A DNA stretch of 64,000 nt from Peptostreptococcus sp. D1 (GTDB lineage Bacteria; Bacillota; Clostridia; Peptostreptococcales; Peptostreptococcaceae). Made by a program: the position numbers and the translations under genes. A model generated the notes under the pieces. The model was not told the DNA's origin. It did not search any database and saw nothing but the letters and a program-made list of their open reading frames with translations. Shown here in pieces: positions 54,427 to 62,698 of this stretch. Positions within the stretch are counted from its first letter, which is position 1. The number at the start of each line of letters is the position of its first letter. Location: contig NZ_FONP01000004.1 in NCBI RefSeq assembly GCF_900112955.1, positions 1-64,000 on the forward strand, read 5' to 3'.

Positions 54427-55161
54427 CTAAATTACGAAGCCACCATTCACACCAAAAACCTGCCCTGTAATAAAATCAGCTTTTCCCGACAATAAAAATG
54501 ACACAAGTGATGCTATGTCTTCTGGTTTACCCAGTCTCATCAAAGGTGTTTCGTCTTTCAAATTTTTCAAATCCTCGCTTGAATATCCAGACATCATATC
54601 TGTCATTATCACTCCTGGTGCAATGGCATTTACATTTATGCCAGATGGACCGACCTCCTTAGCCAGAGCTCTTGTAAGTCCAATTATCCCAGCCTTTGAT
54701 GCAGAATAAACTGTTTCATATGAGCCGCCTGTCACACCCCACATTGATGTGATATTGATAATACTACCAGAATGATTTGAAATCATAGTCTTTAAAGCTT
54801 CCTTGCTGCATAGAAAAACCGATTTTAAATTGACATCAATAACGTTGTCCCACTCGTCTTCGCTAATATCTGTCAAAAGCCCCTCGCAGCTTATTCCAGC
54901 ATTATTTATCAAACAGTCTACCGTTCCGAACTTTTTGAAACAATAGTCAAACATTTTTTTTACATCAAATGAATTAGAGACATCGGCACAGAATACATCC
55001 ACATTACACCCCTTGATATTCAAGCTTTGCATAAGCTCAACAGCTCTGTCTTTAGACCTGTTGTAATTTATTAATACTCTGTAGCCCTTGGTTGCTAGCT
55101 CAATAGAGATAGCCTCGCCAATGCCTCTTGCTCCACCTGTCACAATAACAACTTTACTCAT
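54427..55161 (-). CDS. SDR-family reductase, probably the EF-P 5-aminopentanone reductase (YmfI-like)
   Basis: 244 residues, short-chain dehydrogenase with GGARGIGEA (NAD(P) motif), NNAGIS, and the catalytic Ser-Tyr-Lys set (SMWG, then YSASKAG). The block 'TSMWGVTGGSYETVYSASKAGIIGLTRALAKEVGPSG' matches the clostridial YmfI-type reductases that modify elongation factor P better than FabG proper, but FabG-like activity cannot be excluded. AAAGGAAAAATA precedes the ATG. The efp gene is not in the window. Confidence 0.78.
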   Translation of the reverse strand: MSKVVIVTGGARGIGEAISIELATKGYRVLINYNRSKDRAVELMQSLNIKGCNVDVFCADVSNSFDVKKMFDYCFKKFGTVDCLINNAGISCEGLLTDISEDEWDNVIDVNLKSVFLCSKEALKTMISNHSGSIINITSMWGVTGGSYETVYSASKAGIIGLTRALAKEVGPSGINVNAIAPGVIMTDMMSGYSSEDLKNLKDETPLMRLGKPEDIASLVSFLLSGKADFITGQVFGVNGGFVI

Positions 55162-55221
55162 TATTTTTCCTTTACATATGAATTTATTTACATTTAACTT
55201 TGTTTAGATTTCACTTTAAAA

Positions 55222-55255
55222 CAAAAGAGCTATCATAATAGATAACTCTTTTTAG
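55222..55255 (-). terminator. Terminator between prkC and the SDR gene
   Basis: AAAGAGTTATC pairs with GATAGCTCTTT around TATTAT, followed by TGTTTT on the minus strand. Both stems lie upstream of the SDR start, so it may act as an attenuator for the downstream genes. Confidence 0.75.
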
Positions 55256-55273
55256 TTTTAAATTAAATTTTTC

Positions 55274-55321
55274 TCACAGTTTCTTATAAGTAGTCCTTAA
55301 GGCTGATAAACTCACAATCAT
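55274..55321 (-). CDS. Possible 15-residue leader peptide
   Basis: On the minus strand GAAGGAGATAGTAGTC precedes an ATG that opens a 15-codon frame (MIVSLSALRTTYKKL, then TGA). Its ends are complementary (AGTAGTC/GACTACT), so the frame can form a hairpin, and a terminator follows 18 bases later. Nothing shows that it is expressed; it could also be just the prkC 3' untranslated region. Confidence 0.3.
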   Translation of the reverse strand: MIVSLSALRTTYKKL

Positions 55322-55341
55322 GACTACTATCTCCTTCTATA

Positions 55342-57276
55342 TTACTCTGATTGTATTTCTGCGTCATCAGAAATTCCAGAGCCTGAATTACCACTGGAGG
55401 ATCCGTGTCCAGAACCTGTACCGTTCGAATCAGTCGTTCCGCCAGAGCTTGAAGAATCGCCACTTGATCCATTTGAGCCAGATCCCATTCCACTTGAGGT
55501 TCCACCGCTTCTTGAAGTACCACCACTTCTTGAAGTACCACTGTTTCCATTACTTCTAGGGCCTGAAGACCCGTTGTTGATTATTCCAGGGTTAATATCA
55601 GTATTCGCATCGTTGCTATCATCTATTATACTCGGAGCTTGAGTACTAGCTTCCTTTCCTTTGCTTACGACTAAAGAAACCTTTTGTCCTTCATCACTTG
55701 AGCCACCAAGCAAACTCTGTTCCAGCACTGTGCCTTCCTTTGCACTGTTGTACTGATACTTGACATTTCCTAGCAATAATCCATTGTCATTTAGCAGCTT
55801 TTCTGCATCTGAAAGCTTCATTCCAACTACATTAGGAACTGGAACCTTCGTATTACCTCTACTGATAATGACAGATATTGAATCACCCTTTTTCAATTTA
55901 CTACCGGCAATAGGAGTCTGTGTTATTATCCTTCCCGCAGAAACCTGACTGCTAAATTCTTCAGATTTCAATTCTATATTCAACCCAAGATCCCTTACCT
56001 CGTTTTGAGCTTCCTCTATTGTCATGCTCTGCACATCAGGAACAACTACTTCTTCTTCGCTATTCCTGCTGATAAAAGATCCCAAACCAAAATATTTAAC
56101 ACCGATATATCCATATCCAATCAAGATAAGTATTAAAATCACAGCTAAAATTTTCAATCTTCTTCTTGTTTTTGGAGATTCCTTCTTAATACTTTTCTTT
56201 TTTTCTTTTTTCAATTCTTTCCTAGATTTTCTGGAGTTATCTTCATCATAATATTCTTCATCATCATAATACTCCTCGTCATCATCATAGTATTCATCCT
56301 CATCATCATAATATTCGTCTTCATCGTCGTAATACTCTTCATCGTCGGATTTCTTTTTAAACGGAATAGGAGTTCTACCCTTGAATATACTATAATCTCG
56401 TCTAGTTATATCCTCTGTTGCAAAGTTATCATAATCTTTCATATATGGAAGATCGATATTCTTTTCTACAAACTCTATATCTTCTATCAGCTCTTCAGCA
56501 GTTTCATATCTGTTAACCGGTTCTTTCTGAGTCAGCTTGCTAATGATAGTTCTAATCGAATTTGGAATAATTCTTTTTTCCTCATCAGAAAAGCTAATAT
56601 TTTCGTTGATGTGCTTTAGGGCAATTGAAATAGGGCTATCTCCGCTGAATGGAACTTTCCCCAATATCATTTCATAAAGAACTATACCCAAAGAGTAAAG
56701 ATCTGCATTGCTAGTCAGATGCTTCCCCTTCGCTTGCTCAGGTGAGATATAATGAACTGAACCGATTACACTCCCCATGTTCGTCATAGTTGAACTGCTT
56801 ACTGCCTTTGCGATTCCAAAGTCAGCCACCTTAACTTGTCTACCATCTTTTGAAATCAGGATATTATGAGGCTTGATATCTCTGTGAATAATACCACTTC
56901 TATGAGCGGCTCCCAAAGCATTCGCTATCTGCTTCGTAATATCCAAAGCAGTATACTCCTCCAAAGATCCCTCTTTTTGTATTATTTCCTTTAGGTTTTG
57001 TCCATCGACATATTCCATTACAATGTAATGAACTTTTCCATCTTCACCTACATCATAAACATTCACTATGTTCGGATGAGAAAGACTGGCTACGGCCTCT
57101 GCCTCTCTTTTAAACTTCACCAAAAATTCTTGATCGTCAACAAATTCTGGTCTCAAAACCTTTACTGCTACTATTCTATTTAATAATCTATCCCTAGCTT
57201 GATAAACAAAGGCCATGCCTCCATCACCAATTTTTCTAAGGATCTCGTATCTATTTCCTAAGACTGTCGCTCCCAT
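55342..57276 (-). CDS. prkC: Serine/threonine protein kinase with PASTA domains
   Basis: 644 residues. Kinase domain 1-270 (Lys39, HRD with Asp133, DFG 152-154, 'GSVHYISPEQA'), a juxtamembrane segment with a striking acidic/Tyr run (311-346, repeated DDEDEYY units), one membrane segment (375-393) and two PASTA repeats (about 412-545) that bind peptidoglycan fragments outside the cell. The last 80 residues are almost all Gly, Ser, Asn and Thr. It is the Hanks-type kinase that senses cell-wall state; the phosphatase gene lies directly upstream. AAGGTGGTGTTATT precedes the ATG. Confidence 0.96.
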   Translation of the reverse strand: MGATVLGNRYEILRKIGDGGMAFVYQARDRLLNRIVAVKVLRPEFVDDQEFLVKFKREAEAVASLSHPNIVNVYDVGEDGKVHYIVMEYVDGQNLKEIIQKEGSLEEYTALDITKQIANALGAAHRSGIIHRDIKPHNILISKDGRQVKVADFGIAKAVSSSTMTNMGSVIGSVHYISPEQAKGKHLTSNADLYSLGIVLYEMILGKVPFSGDSPISIALKHINENISFSDEEKRIIPNSIRTIISKLTQKEPVNRYETAEELIEDIEFVEKNIDLPYMKDYDNFATEDITRRDYSIFKGRTPIPFKKKSDDEEYYDDEDEYYDDEDEYYDDDEEYYDDEEYYDEDNSRKSRKELKKEKKKSIKKESPKTRRRLKILAVILILILIGYGYIGVKYFGLGSFISRNSEEEVVVPDVQSMTIEEAQNEVRDLGLNIELKSEEFSSQVSAGRIITQTPIAGSKLKKGDSISVIISRGNTKVPVPNVVGMKLSDAEKLLNDNGLLLGNVKYQYNSAKEGTVLEQSLLGGSSDEGQKVSLVVSKGKEASTQAPSIIDDSNDANTDINPGIINNGSSGPRSNGNSGTSRSGGTSRSGGTSSGMGSGSNGSSGDSSSSGGTTDSNGTGSGHGSSSGNSGSGISDDAEIQSE

Positions 57277-57288
57277 AATAACACCACC

Positions 57289-58041
57289 TTAAACCATAAC
57301 TATTATTACTGTAACATTATCTTTGCCCGAAGTGTCATTTGCAAGCTCTACCAATTTATTCGCCATTTCATCAGCACGCAACTGAGTCTTTAAAACAGCT
57401 TCAATTGTATTGCCTTCGACTGGACCTGTCAATCCATCAGTTGCAAGAAGTATTATATCACCCTCATTTAGATCAACCTCAAAAATATCCACAATTACCA
57501 CTGGTTCAGTACCAACAGCTCTAGTTATTTTATTTCTATCTGGATGAACTCTCGCTTCTTCTTCAGTAATTATTTTAGCCTTCACATATTCTTCCACGAC
57601 AGAGTGGTCAGAAGTAATTCGTTCAAGACTGCCTTCTTTTCTATATACATAGCATCTGCTATCACCTACATTTGCAACATATGCTTTATTTTCATAAACA
57701 AAAGCCATTGTCAGAGTTGTACCCATCCCATCAAAGCTAATATCTGCTTTCGATTTTTCATATATCATTGTATTTACAGTATTGTAGGCCTGCTTTATTA
57801 TATCGTCTATATATTCAACTTTTATTGCCTCATTTTGAATTATGCTATCGTTAAAAATTTCAATAATATTTTCGACAGCAAGCTGACTGGCGACTTCACC
57901 TTTTTTATGGCCACCCATTCCATCGGCAATTGCAAAAATTCCAACCTCTTTTTTTTCACCGATTTCAATTATTTCTCCCTTGCAATAGTCTTCATTATTT
58001 TTTCTGACTATTCCAATATGAGAAGTACACACAAAATCCAT
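57289..58041 (-). CDS. prpC: PP2C-family protein phosphatase
   Basis: 250 residues, Stp1/PrpC type, opposes PrkC. Metal-binding blocks: 'RKNNEDYC', 'AIADGMGGHKKGEVAS', 'VANVGDSRCYVYR', 'LLATDGLTG' and 'DNVTVIIV'. TTAAGGAGGAATAG precedes the ATG, 11 bases after rlmN. prkC starts 13 bases downstream. Confidence 0.96.
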   Translation of the reverse strand: MDFVCTSHIGIVRKNNEDYCKGEIIEIGEKKEVGIFAIADGMGGHKKGEVASQLAVENIIEIFNDSIIQNEAIKVEYIDDIIKQAYNTVNTMIYEKSKADISFDGMGTTLTMAFVYENKAYVANVGDSRCYVYRKEGSLERITSDHSVVEEYVKAKIITEEEARVHPDRNKITRAVGTEPVVIVDIFEVDLNEGDIILLATDGLTGPVEGNTIEAVLKTQLRADEMANKLVELANDTSGKDNVTVIIVMV

Positions 58042-58052
58042 ACTATTCCTCC

Positions 58053-59102
58053 TTAAACCGTGCCATCAGTATTTTTAAACTTTCTCCTTAGTTGTCCGCA
58101 AGCACCACTAATATCAGCTCCCATGGAATTTCTAATAGTCACAGGTATATTGTTTTTATCTAAATAATATTTAAATTTATTAATATGCTCTTTACTTGGT
58201 TTTTCAAAAGCTCTTTCATCCACAGGATTGATAGGAATTAGATTTACATGACATAGCATTCCTCTCAACAATTTTACAATCTCACTGGCCTCATTTTCAG
58301 AATCATTTACTCCATTGATTAGAGAATACTCAAGGGTTATTCGCCTTCCAGTTTTTTCAATAAAGTATCTACAAGATTTTAAAATATCCCGAATTGAAAA
58401 TTTATTTGCCACAGGCATAATTTTTTTTCTTTCTTCATCAAATGGAGAATGAAATGAAATAGCCAAATTAATCGGTAATTGCAAATCTGCCAAATCATAT
58501 ATTTTATCTACCACACCACAGGTTGATAGTGTAATATGTCTATATCCAATGTTGAGACCATTTTCTTCATTAACCAATTTCAAAAACTGCACTGAGCTTT
58601 CATAGTTATCCAACGGTTCGCCACTTCCCATCATTACCACATTCGATACTCTCATCCCCAGATCTTCTTGCACCTTTAATATCTGATCCAGTATTTCCCA
58701 TGGCTCCAGATTTCTATATAGCCCATCAATCGTGGACGCACAAAACCTACACCCCATCCTGCAACCAACTTGATTGGACACACAAACGGTAACTCTACTA
58801 TCATAAATCATGGCAACAGTCTCAATAATGCTTCCATCATTTAACAAAAATAGATATTTTTTTGTATTGTCAAACCTTGATTCCAATATCAATTCTATGT
58901 CTATATTACCAATTATCGAGAACTCAGACAGCTTTGCTCTTATACTTTTGGGAATATTATTCATTTCGTCAAAATCTCTTATTCCTCTGTATATCCAAGA
59001 GAAAATTTGCCCACCTCGGAATTTTTTTTCGCCAATACTAACCAAAAAATCCTTCATTTCATTTTCAGTTAGGTTTTTAAGCACAACCTTCTCATTATAC
59101 AT
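58053..59102 (-). CDS. rlmN: 23S rRNA/tRNA adenine-C2 methyltransferase RlmN
   Basis: 349 residues. Radical SAM enzyme that methylates A2503 of 23S rRNA. SAM cluster motif 'CRMGCRFCAST', 'VVMMGSGEPLDNY', 'STCGVV' and 'LPINLAISFHSP'; the C-terminal Cys is in 'GACGQLRRKF'. The ATG at 59102 has GAGGT 8 bases upstream; 15 codons further upstream are rejected. It belongs to the def-fmt-rsmB-rlmN-prpC-prkC set. Confidence 0.96.
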   Translation of the reverse strand: MYNEKVVLKNLTENEMKDFLVSIGEKKFRGGQIFSWIYRGIRDFDEMNNIPKSIRAKLSEFSIIGNIDIELILESRFDNTKKYLFLLNDGSIIETVAMIYDSRVTVCVSNQVGCRMGCRFCASTIDGLYRNLEPWEILDQILKVQEDLGMRVSNVVMMGSGEPLDNYESSVQFLKLVNEENGLNIGYRHITLSTCGVVDKIYDLADLQLPINLAISFHSPFDEERKKIMPVANKFSIRDILKSCRYFIEKTGRRITLEYSLINGVNDSENEASEIVKLLRGMLCHVNLIPINPVDERAFEKPSKEHINKFKYYLDKNNIPVTIRNSMGADISGACGQLRRKFKNTDGTV

Positions 59103-59125
59103 TATACCATACCTCAATATAATTT

Positions 59126-60481
59126 TTAAACTTTTTTCAATTTGCAAATAAAGAAACCATCCATATTATCTTTACTGGGCATAATCTTTAAATATCCTTT
59201 GCGTCTTCTTTCTTCATCAAATAGCTTTGTCATAGGGGCACCACAGATATTTTCGAATACGAAACCTTGATTTTCATTCAAAAACCTTCTCACTACATCA
59301 ATATTTTCCGAATCAAATATGGTACAAGTAGAATACACTATCAAGCCACCTTTTTTCAAGTATTTCGCCGCATTATTCAATATTTTTAATTGCAATATCG
59401 GCAATCCGACTACATCATTTTCTTTTTTGTATTTTATTTCAGGTTTTCGTCTCACTATTCCTATGCCAGAGCAAGGTACATCACATAATACATAGTCAAA
59501 CTTGCCTTCATATTCAGGGTTGAACTCGGATGCATCTCCCAAAGAAATTTCGACATTATTTATTCCCAATCTCTCACAATATGACTTCACAAGCTTAATT
59601 TTATGCTCGAATACATCATGTGACACTATTTTTCCAGTATTGTTCATTATCTCTGCCAAATGAGTTGACTTTCCACCTGGAGCTGAACATAAATCTAATA
59701 CCATTGAATTTTCCGATGGATTAAGAATATTTCCCACCAGCATTGAACTTTTATCTTGTATACTTATATAGCCTTTTCTAAACAACTCATTTTTTTCGAT
59801 TCTTTTAAAAGAATCAACCTCGATTGCCTCAATTATACCTTCAACTTTTCTCCCAACAATACCATCCTTTGACAGTCCTTCTAAAACAAAATCCACATAG
59901 TCGTCAAATGATGGAAATTCACTAGATTTTAACCTATTTATACGAAGATAAATTTTCGGCTTTTCAGACAACGAAATTAGTATACCTCTTGTTTTTTCAA
60001 TACCATTTTCTTTGACCAATCTTTCAACTATCCATTTTTCAAATGAGTATCTAGTAGCCAAGCCTTCTATTGAATTTTCATCATGCTCAAATACGTCATC
60101 AATATTCCTGGAAATATTTCTAAGAACAGCATTTACAAAATTCGACGACCCTTTGTCTATTTTTTTCATCATAGAAACAGCTTCATTTATGGCTGCGTAG
60201 TCTTTTACACCATCTAGAAAAATAAGCTGGTATGCACCCATTCTAAGTGAAATTTTTACAGAATATTGCATTTTTTTAACCTTTATCTTGGAGTGTCTAT
60301 TTATTATTCCATCCAAAAAAATCTTATTTTCCAAAACACCATAAACCAGTTCCGTTGCAAAGCCTCTTTGCAAATCATTCAAATCACTCCCTTTTAAGTA
60401 ATAGTCCAAAGAGATATTGGAGTATTTTTTATTTTTTTCTATATCAAAAAGCACCTTATAAGCAATATTTCTTGCCGACAC
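59126..60481 (-). CDS. rsmB: 16S rRNA cytosine967-C5 methyltransferase
   Basis: 451 residues. N-terminal NusB-like RNA-binding domain ('DLQRGFATELVYGVLENK', 'RMGAYQLIFLDGVKDYAAINEAV') and a C-terminal SAM domain with 'LDLCSAPGGKSTHLAE', 'CDVPCSGIG' and the catalytic 'YSTCTIFDSENI'. The start is a GTG after TGAGGTGAAATAG. rlmN begins 24 bases further on. Confidence 0.95.
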   Translation of the reverse strand: MSARNIAYKVLFDIEKNKKYSNISLDYYLKGSDLNDLQRGFATELVYGVLENKIFLDGIINRHSKIKVKKMQYSVKISLRMGAYQLIFLDGVKDYAAINEAVSMMKKIDKGSSNFVNAVLRNISRNIDDVFEHDENSIEGLATRYSFEKWIVERLVKENGIEKTRGILISLSEKPKIYLRINRLKSSEFPSFDDYVDFVLEGLSKDGIVGRKVEGIIEAIEVDSFKRIEKNELFRKGYISIQDKSSMLVGNILNPSENSMVLDLCSAPGGKSTHLAEIMNNTGKIVSHDVFEHKIKLVKSYCERLGINNVEISLGDASEFNPEYEGKFDYVLCDVPCSGIGIVRRKPEIKYKKENDVVGLPILQLKILNNAAKYLKKGGLIVYSTCTIFDSENIDVVRRFLNENQGFVFENICGAPMTKLFDEERRRKGYLKIMPSKDNMDGFFICKLKKV

Positions 60482-60515
60482 CTATTTCACCTCAACTCTT
60501 TTCTATTTTTACTGT

Positions 60516-60562
60516 TCAAAAATAAATGGCTATCCTACACAAATATAAGAAAATAGCCATTT
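60516..60562 (-). terminator. Terminator after the zinc peptidase gene
   Basis: AAATGGCTAT (60524-60533 complement side) and ATAGCCATTT (60553-60562 complement side) form a 10-bp stem, followed by ATTTTTG on the minus strand. It separates the zinc peptidase from rsmB. Confidence 0.75.
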
Positions 60563-60588
60563 ATAACTAATCCATGCTTATCAATTAC

Positions 60589-61275
60589 TTAATCTCTATC
60601 TCTGGCGATCAAAATAAGTCTAACCAATTGTAATATTGAAGCCAAAGCCGCTGCTACATAGGTTAAAGCCGCCGCATTCAATACTCTTCTTCCATCTCTC
60701 TTTTCTTCTGGACCCAAGATTCCCAAAGCTTCAAGTTGATTTAATGCACGACTAGATGCGTTAAACTCAACAGGTAAAGTCACAATTTGGAATAATACAG
60801 TTGCAGAAAACAACAGGATTCCTAGCCAAAGAAAATTCTTGCTAACCATAAATCCCATCAATATAATTATCCATGATGCAGATGAAGCAAAATTCACCAT
60901 TGGAACCAAAGTACTTCTAAAATTCATCGGCGCATAGGCTTCTTTATCTTGAATTGCATGACCACATTCATGAGCTGCTACTGAAACAGCAGTTATAGAA
61001 GTTCCGTAATATACTTCCTCGGAAAGACTAACTGTTTTGCCTCTTGGATCATAATGGTCTGATAAATTTCCCTTTACCGGATACACCAAAACATTTGATA
61101 ATCCATTATGATCAAGTATTCTTCTTGCTACCTCTTGACCAGTAATTCCTTTCATAGCCCTTACCTGAAAATATTTTTTAGTGGTTGAATTAACCTTAAA
61201 TGAAGCATATAAAGACAATAATATTGCAGGAATCAATATTATCATCGAACTATCATAATAAAACATCGGATACAT
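60589..61275 (-). CDS. Membrane zinc metallopeptidase (YugP-like)
   Basis: 228 residues. Neutral zinc metallopeptidase family. One membrane segment at 9-26, then the catalytic HECGH at 102-106, and two to three further hydrophobic segments (about 124-160, 200-222). 'AMKGITGQEVARRILDHNGL' and 'FNASSRALNQLEALGIL' are typical. The start is the ATG at 61275, with GGAAGGTGATTTG before it; a TTG one codon earlier is an alternative. It is co-oriented with fmt (12 bases apart). Confidence 0.9.
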   Translation of the reverse strand: MYPMFYYDSSMIILIPAILLSLYASFKVNSTTKKYFQVRAMKGITGQEVARRILDHNGLSNVLVYPVKGNLSDHYDPRGKTVSLSEEVYYGTSITAVSVAAHECGHAIQDKEAYAPMNFRSTLVPMVNFASSASWIIILMGFMVSKNFLWLGILLFSATVLFQIVTLPVEFNASSRALNQLEALGILGPEEKRDGRRVLNAAALTYVAAALASILQLVRLILIARDRD

Positions 61276-61287
61276 CAAATCACCTTC

Positions 61288-62220
61288 CTATTTCAATATT
61301 AAACCTAATTCTATATCATTTCCCTTAATATATTCTGAAACTGCCATTCTTTTCTTATTTGGCATTTGTATTTCCTGTATCAATAGCTTACCTATTCCAC
61401 AAAGAACTACTATCCCATTCTTATCTGCATCAGTAATTTTACCAATTTCATTGTTTTGACCAGAATCCGAAAAAACACAGGTCTTCCATATTTTCATCTT
61501 ATTTTCGCCATACTCACACCACGCCCCCGGCCAAGGGTTAATTCCTCTAACTAAATTATGAATCTCCCTAGCAGACCTCGAAAAATCCACATGAGCCATC
61601 TCCTTGTTTAATGTGGGTGCATACGTTGATTTTGAATTATCTTGCTTTGTTCTTGAAAAATCTGATTTTGAGATTTTTTTGATGGTGCTACTTAATATCT
61701 CTGCGCCTTCTACCATCATCCAGTCATGAAGCTCGCCAGCTGTTATTTCATCGTTCAATTCAAATTCTCTTGCTTCAATAATATCTCCAGTATCAAGTCC
61801 AGTATCCATAAGCATCGTCGTAATACCAGTCTTTTGTAGACCATTAATTATCGCCCAATTAATAGGTGCAGCCCCTCTTAATTCAGGAAGCAACGATACA
61901 TGTACATTTATACAACCAAGCTTCGGTATTTCCAATAAATCTTTTTTCAAAATCTGACCATATGCCAAAACAACTACTAAATCTGGATTTATTTCACGTA
62001 TTTTATCTATAAATTCAGGTTTTGAAGCCTTTTCAGGCTGAAGCACACAAATATTATGTTTAAGGGCAAGCTCCTTTACTGGAGACATCGCAATTTTCTT
62101 TCCTCTTCCCTTTGGTTTGTCTGGCTGCGTAACTACCGCTGCTACCTCATATCCATCATCAATTAATCTCTGAAGTGAATCAACGGCAATTTGCGGTGTC
62201 CCCATAAATACTATCTTCAT
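61288..62220 (-). CDS. fmt: Methionyl-tRNA formyltransferase
   Basis: 310 residues. Formylates Met-tRNA(fMet) with 10-formyl-THF. Blocks: MKIVFMGTPQIAVDSL, 'TQPDKPKGRGKK', 'NVHVSLLPELRGAAPINWAIINGLQKTGITTMLMDTGLDTGDII', and a C-terminal domain with 'RGINPWPGAWCEYG'. GGGGAGAATAGCT precedes the ATG. It follows def by 2 bases, the conserved pair. Confidence 0.97.
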   Translation of the reverse strand: MKIVFMGTPQIAVDSLQRLIDDGYEVAAVVTQPDKPKGRGKKIAMSPVKELALKHNICVLQPEKASKPEFIDKIREINPDLVVVLAYGQILKKDLLEIPKLGCINVHVSLLPELRGAAPINWAIINGLQKTGITTMLMDTGLDTGDIIEAREFELNDEITAGELHDWMMVEGAEILSSTIKKISKSDFSRTKQDNSKSTYAPTLNKEMAHVDFSRSAREIHNLVRGINPWPGAWCEYGENKMKIWKTCVFSDSGQNNEIGKITDADKNGIVVLCGIGKLLIQEIQMPNKKRMAVSEYIKGNDIELGLILK

Positions 62221-62222
62221 AG

Positions 62223-62669
62223 CTATTCTCCCCTAACTACTTTTTCTACAAAAAGTATTCCATCTAGATGATCTATCTCATGACAAAATGCCCTAGCTAA
62301 AAATGCTTTACCTTCAACAAATATCTCATTTCCATTTCTATCCTGAGCCTTAACCTTTACATAATTTGGACGCGTCACCTCATCCACATACTTATCAACA
62401 CTCAGACACCCTTCCACATCAGTTTGCGTTCCTGAGCTTTCTATAATTTCTGGATTTATCAATTCAATCAATCCATCTCCAATATCCACAATAACAGCCC
62501 TCCTGAGAATACCTACCTGTGGTGCAGCCAATCCAACTCCATCGTGCAAATACATCGTATCTGCCATATCATCTAGCAAAGTATGCAGCCTTTCATTAAA
62601 TTCCACAACTTTTTTTGATTTTTTATTCAATACGGGATCTCCCATTTTTAACACATTTCTTATAGCCAT
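62223..62669 (-). CDS. def: Peptide deformylase
   Basis: 148 residues. Removes the N-formyl group from new proteins. The three metal motifs are [15 protein letters not shown] and HEIDHL. The ATG at 62669 follows TTAAGGAGGATAAA; the ten upstream codons overlap the end of priA and are rejected. Confidence 0.97.
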   Translation of the reverse strand: MAIRNVLKMGDPVLNKKSKKVVEFNERLHTLLDDMADTMYLHDGVGLAAPQVGILRRAVIVDIGDGLIELINPEIIESSGTQTDVEGCLSVDKYVDEVTRPNYVKVKAQDRNGNEIFVEGKAFLARAFCHEIDHLDGILFVEKVVRGE

Positions 62670-62698
62670 TTTATCCTCCTTAAAATCACATCCATACA

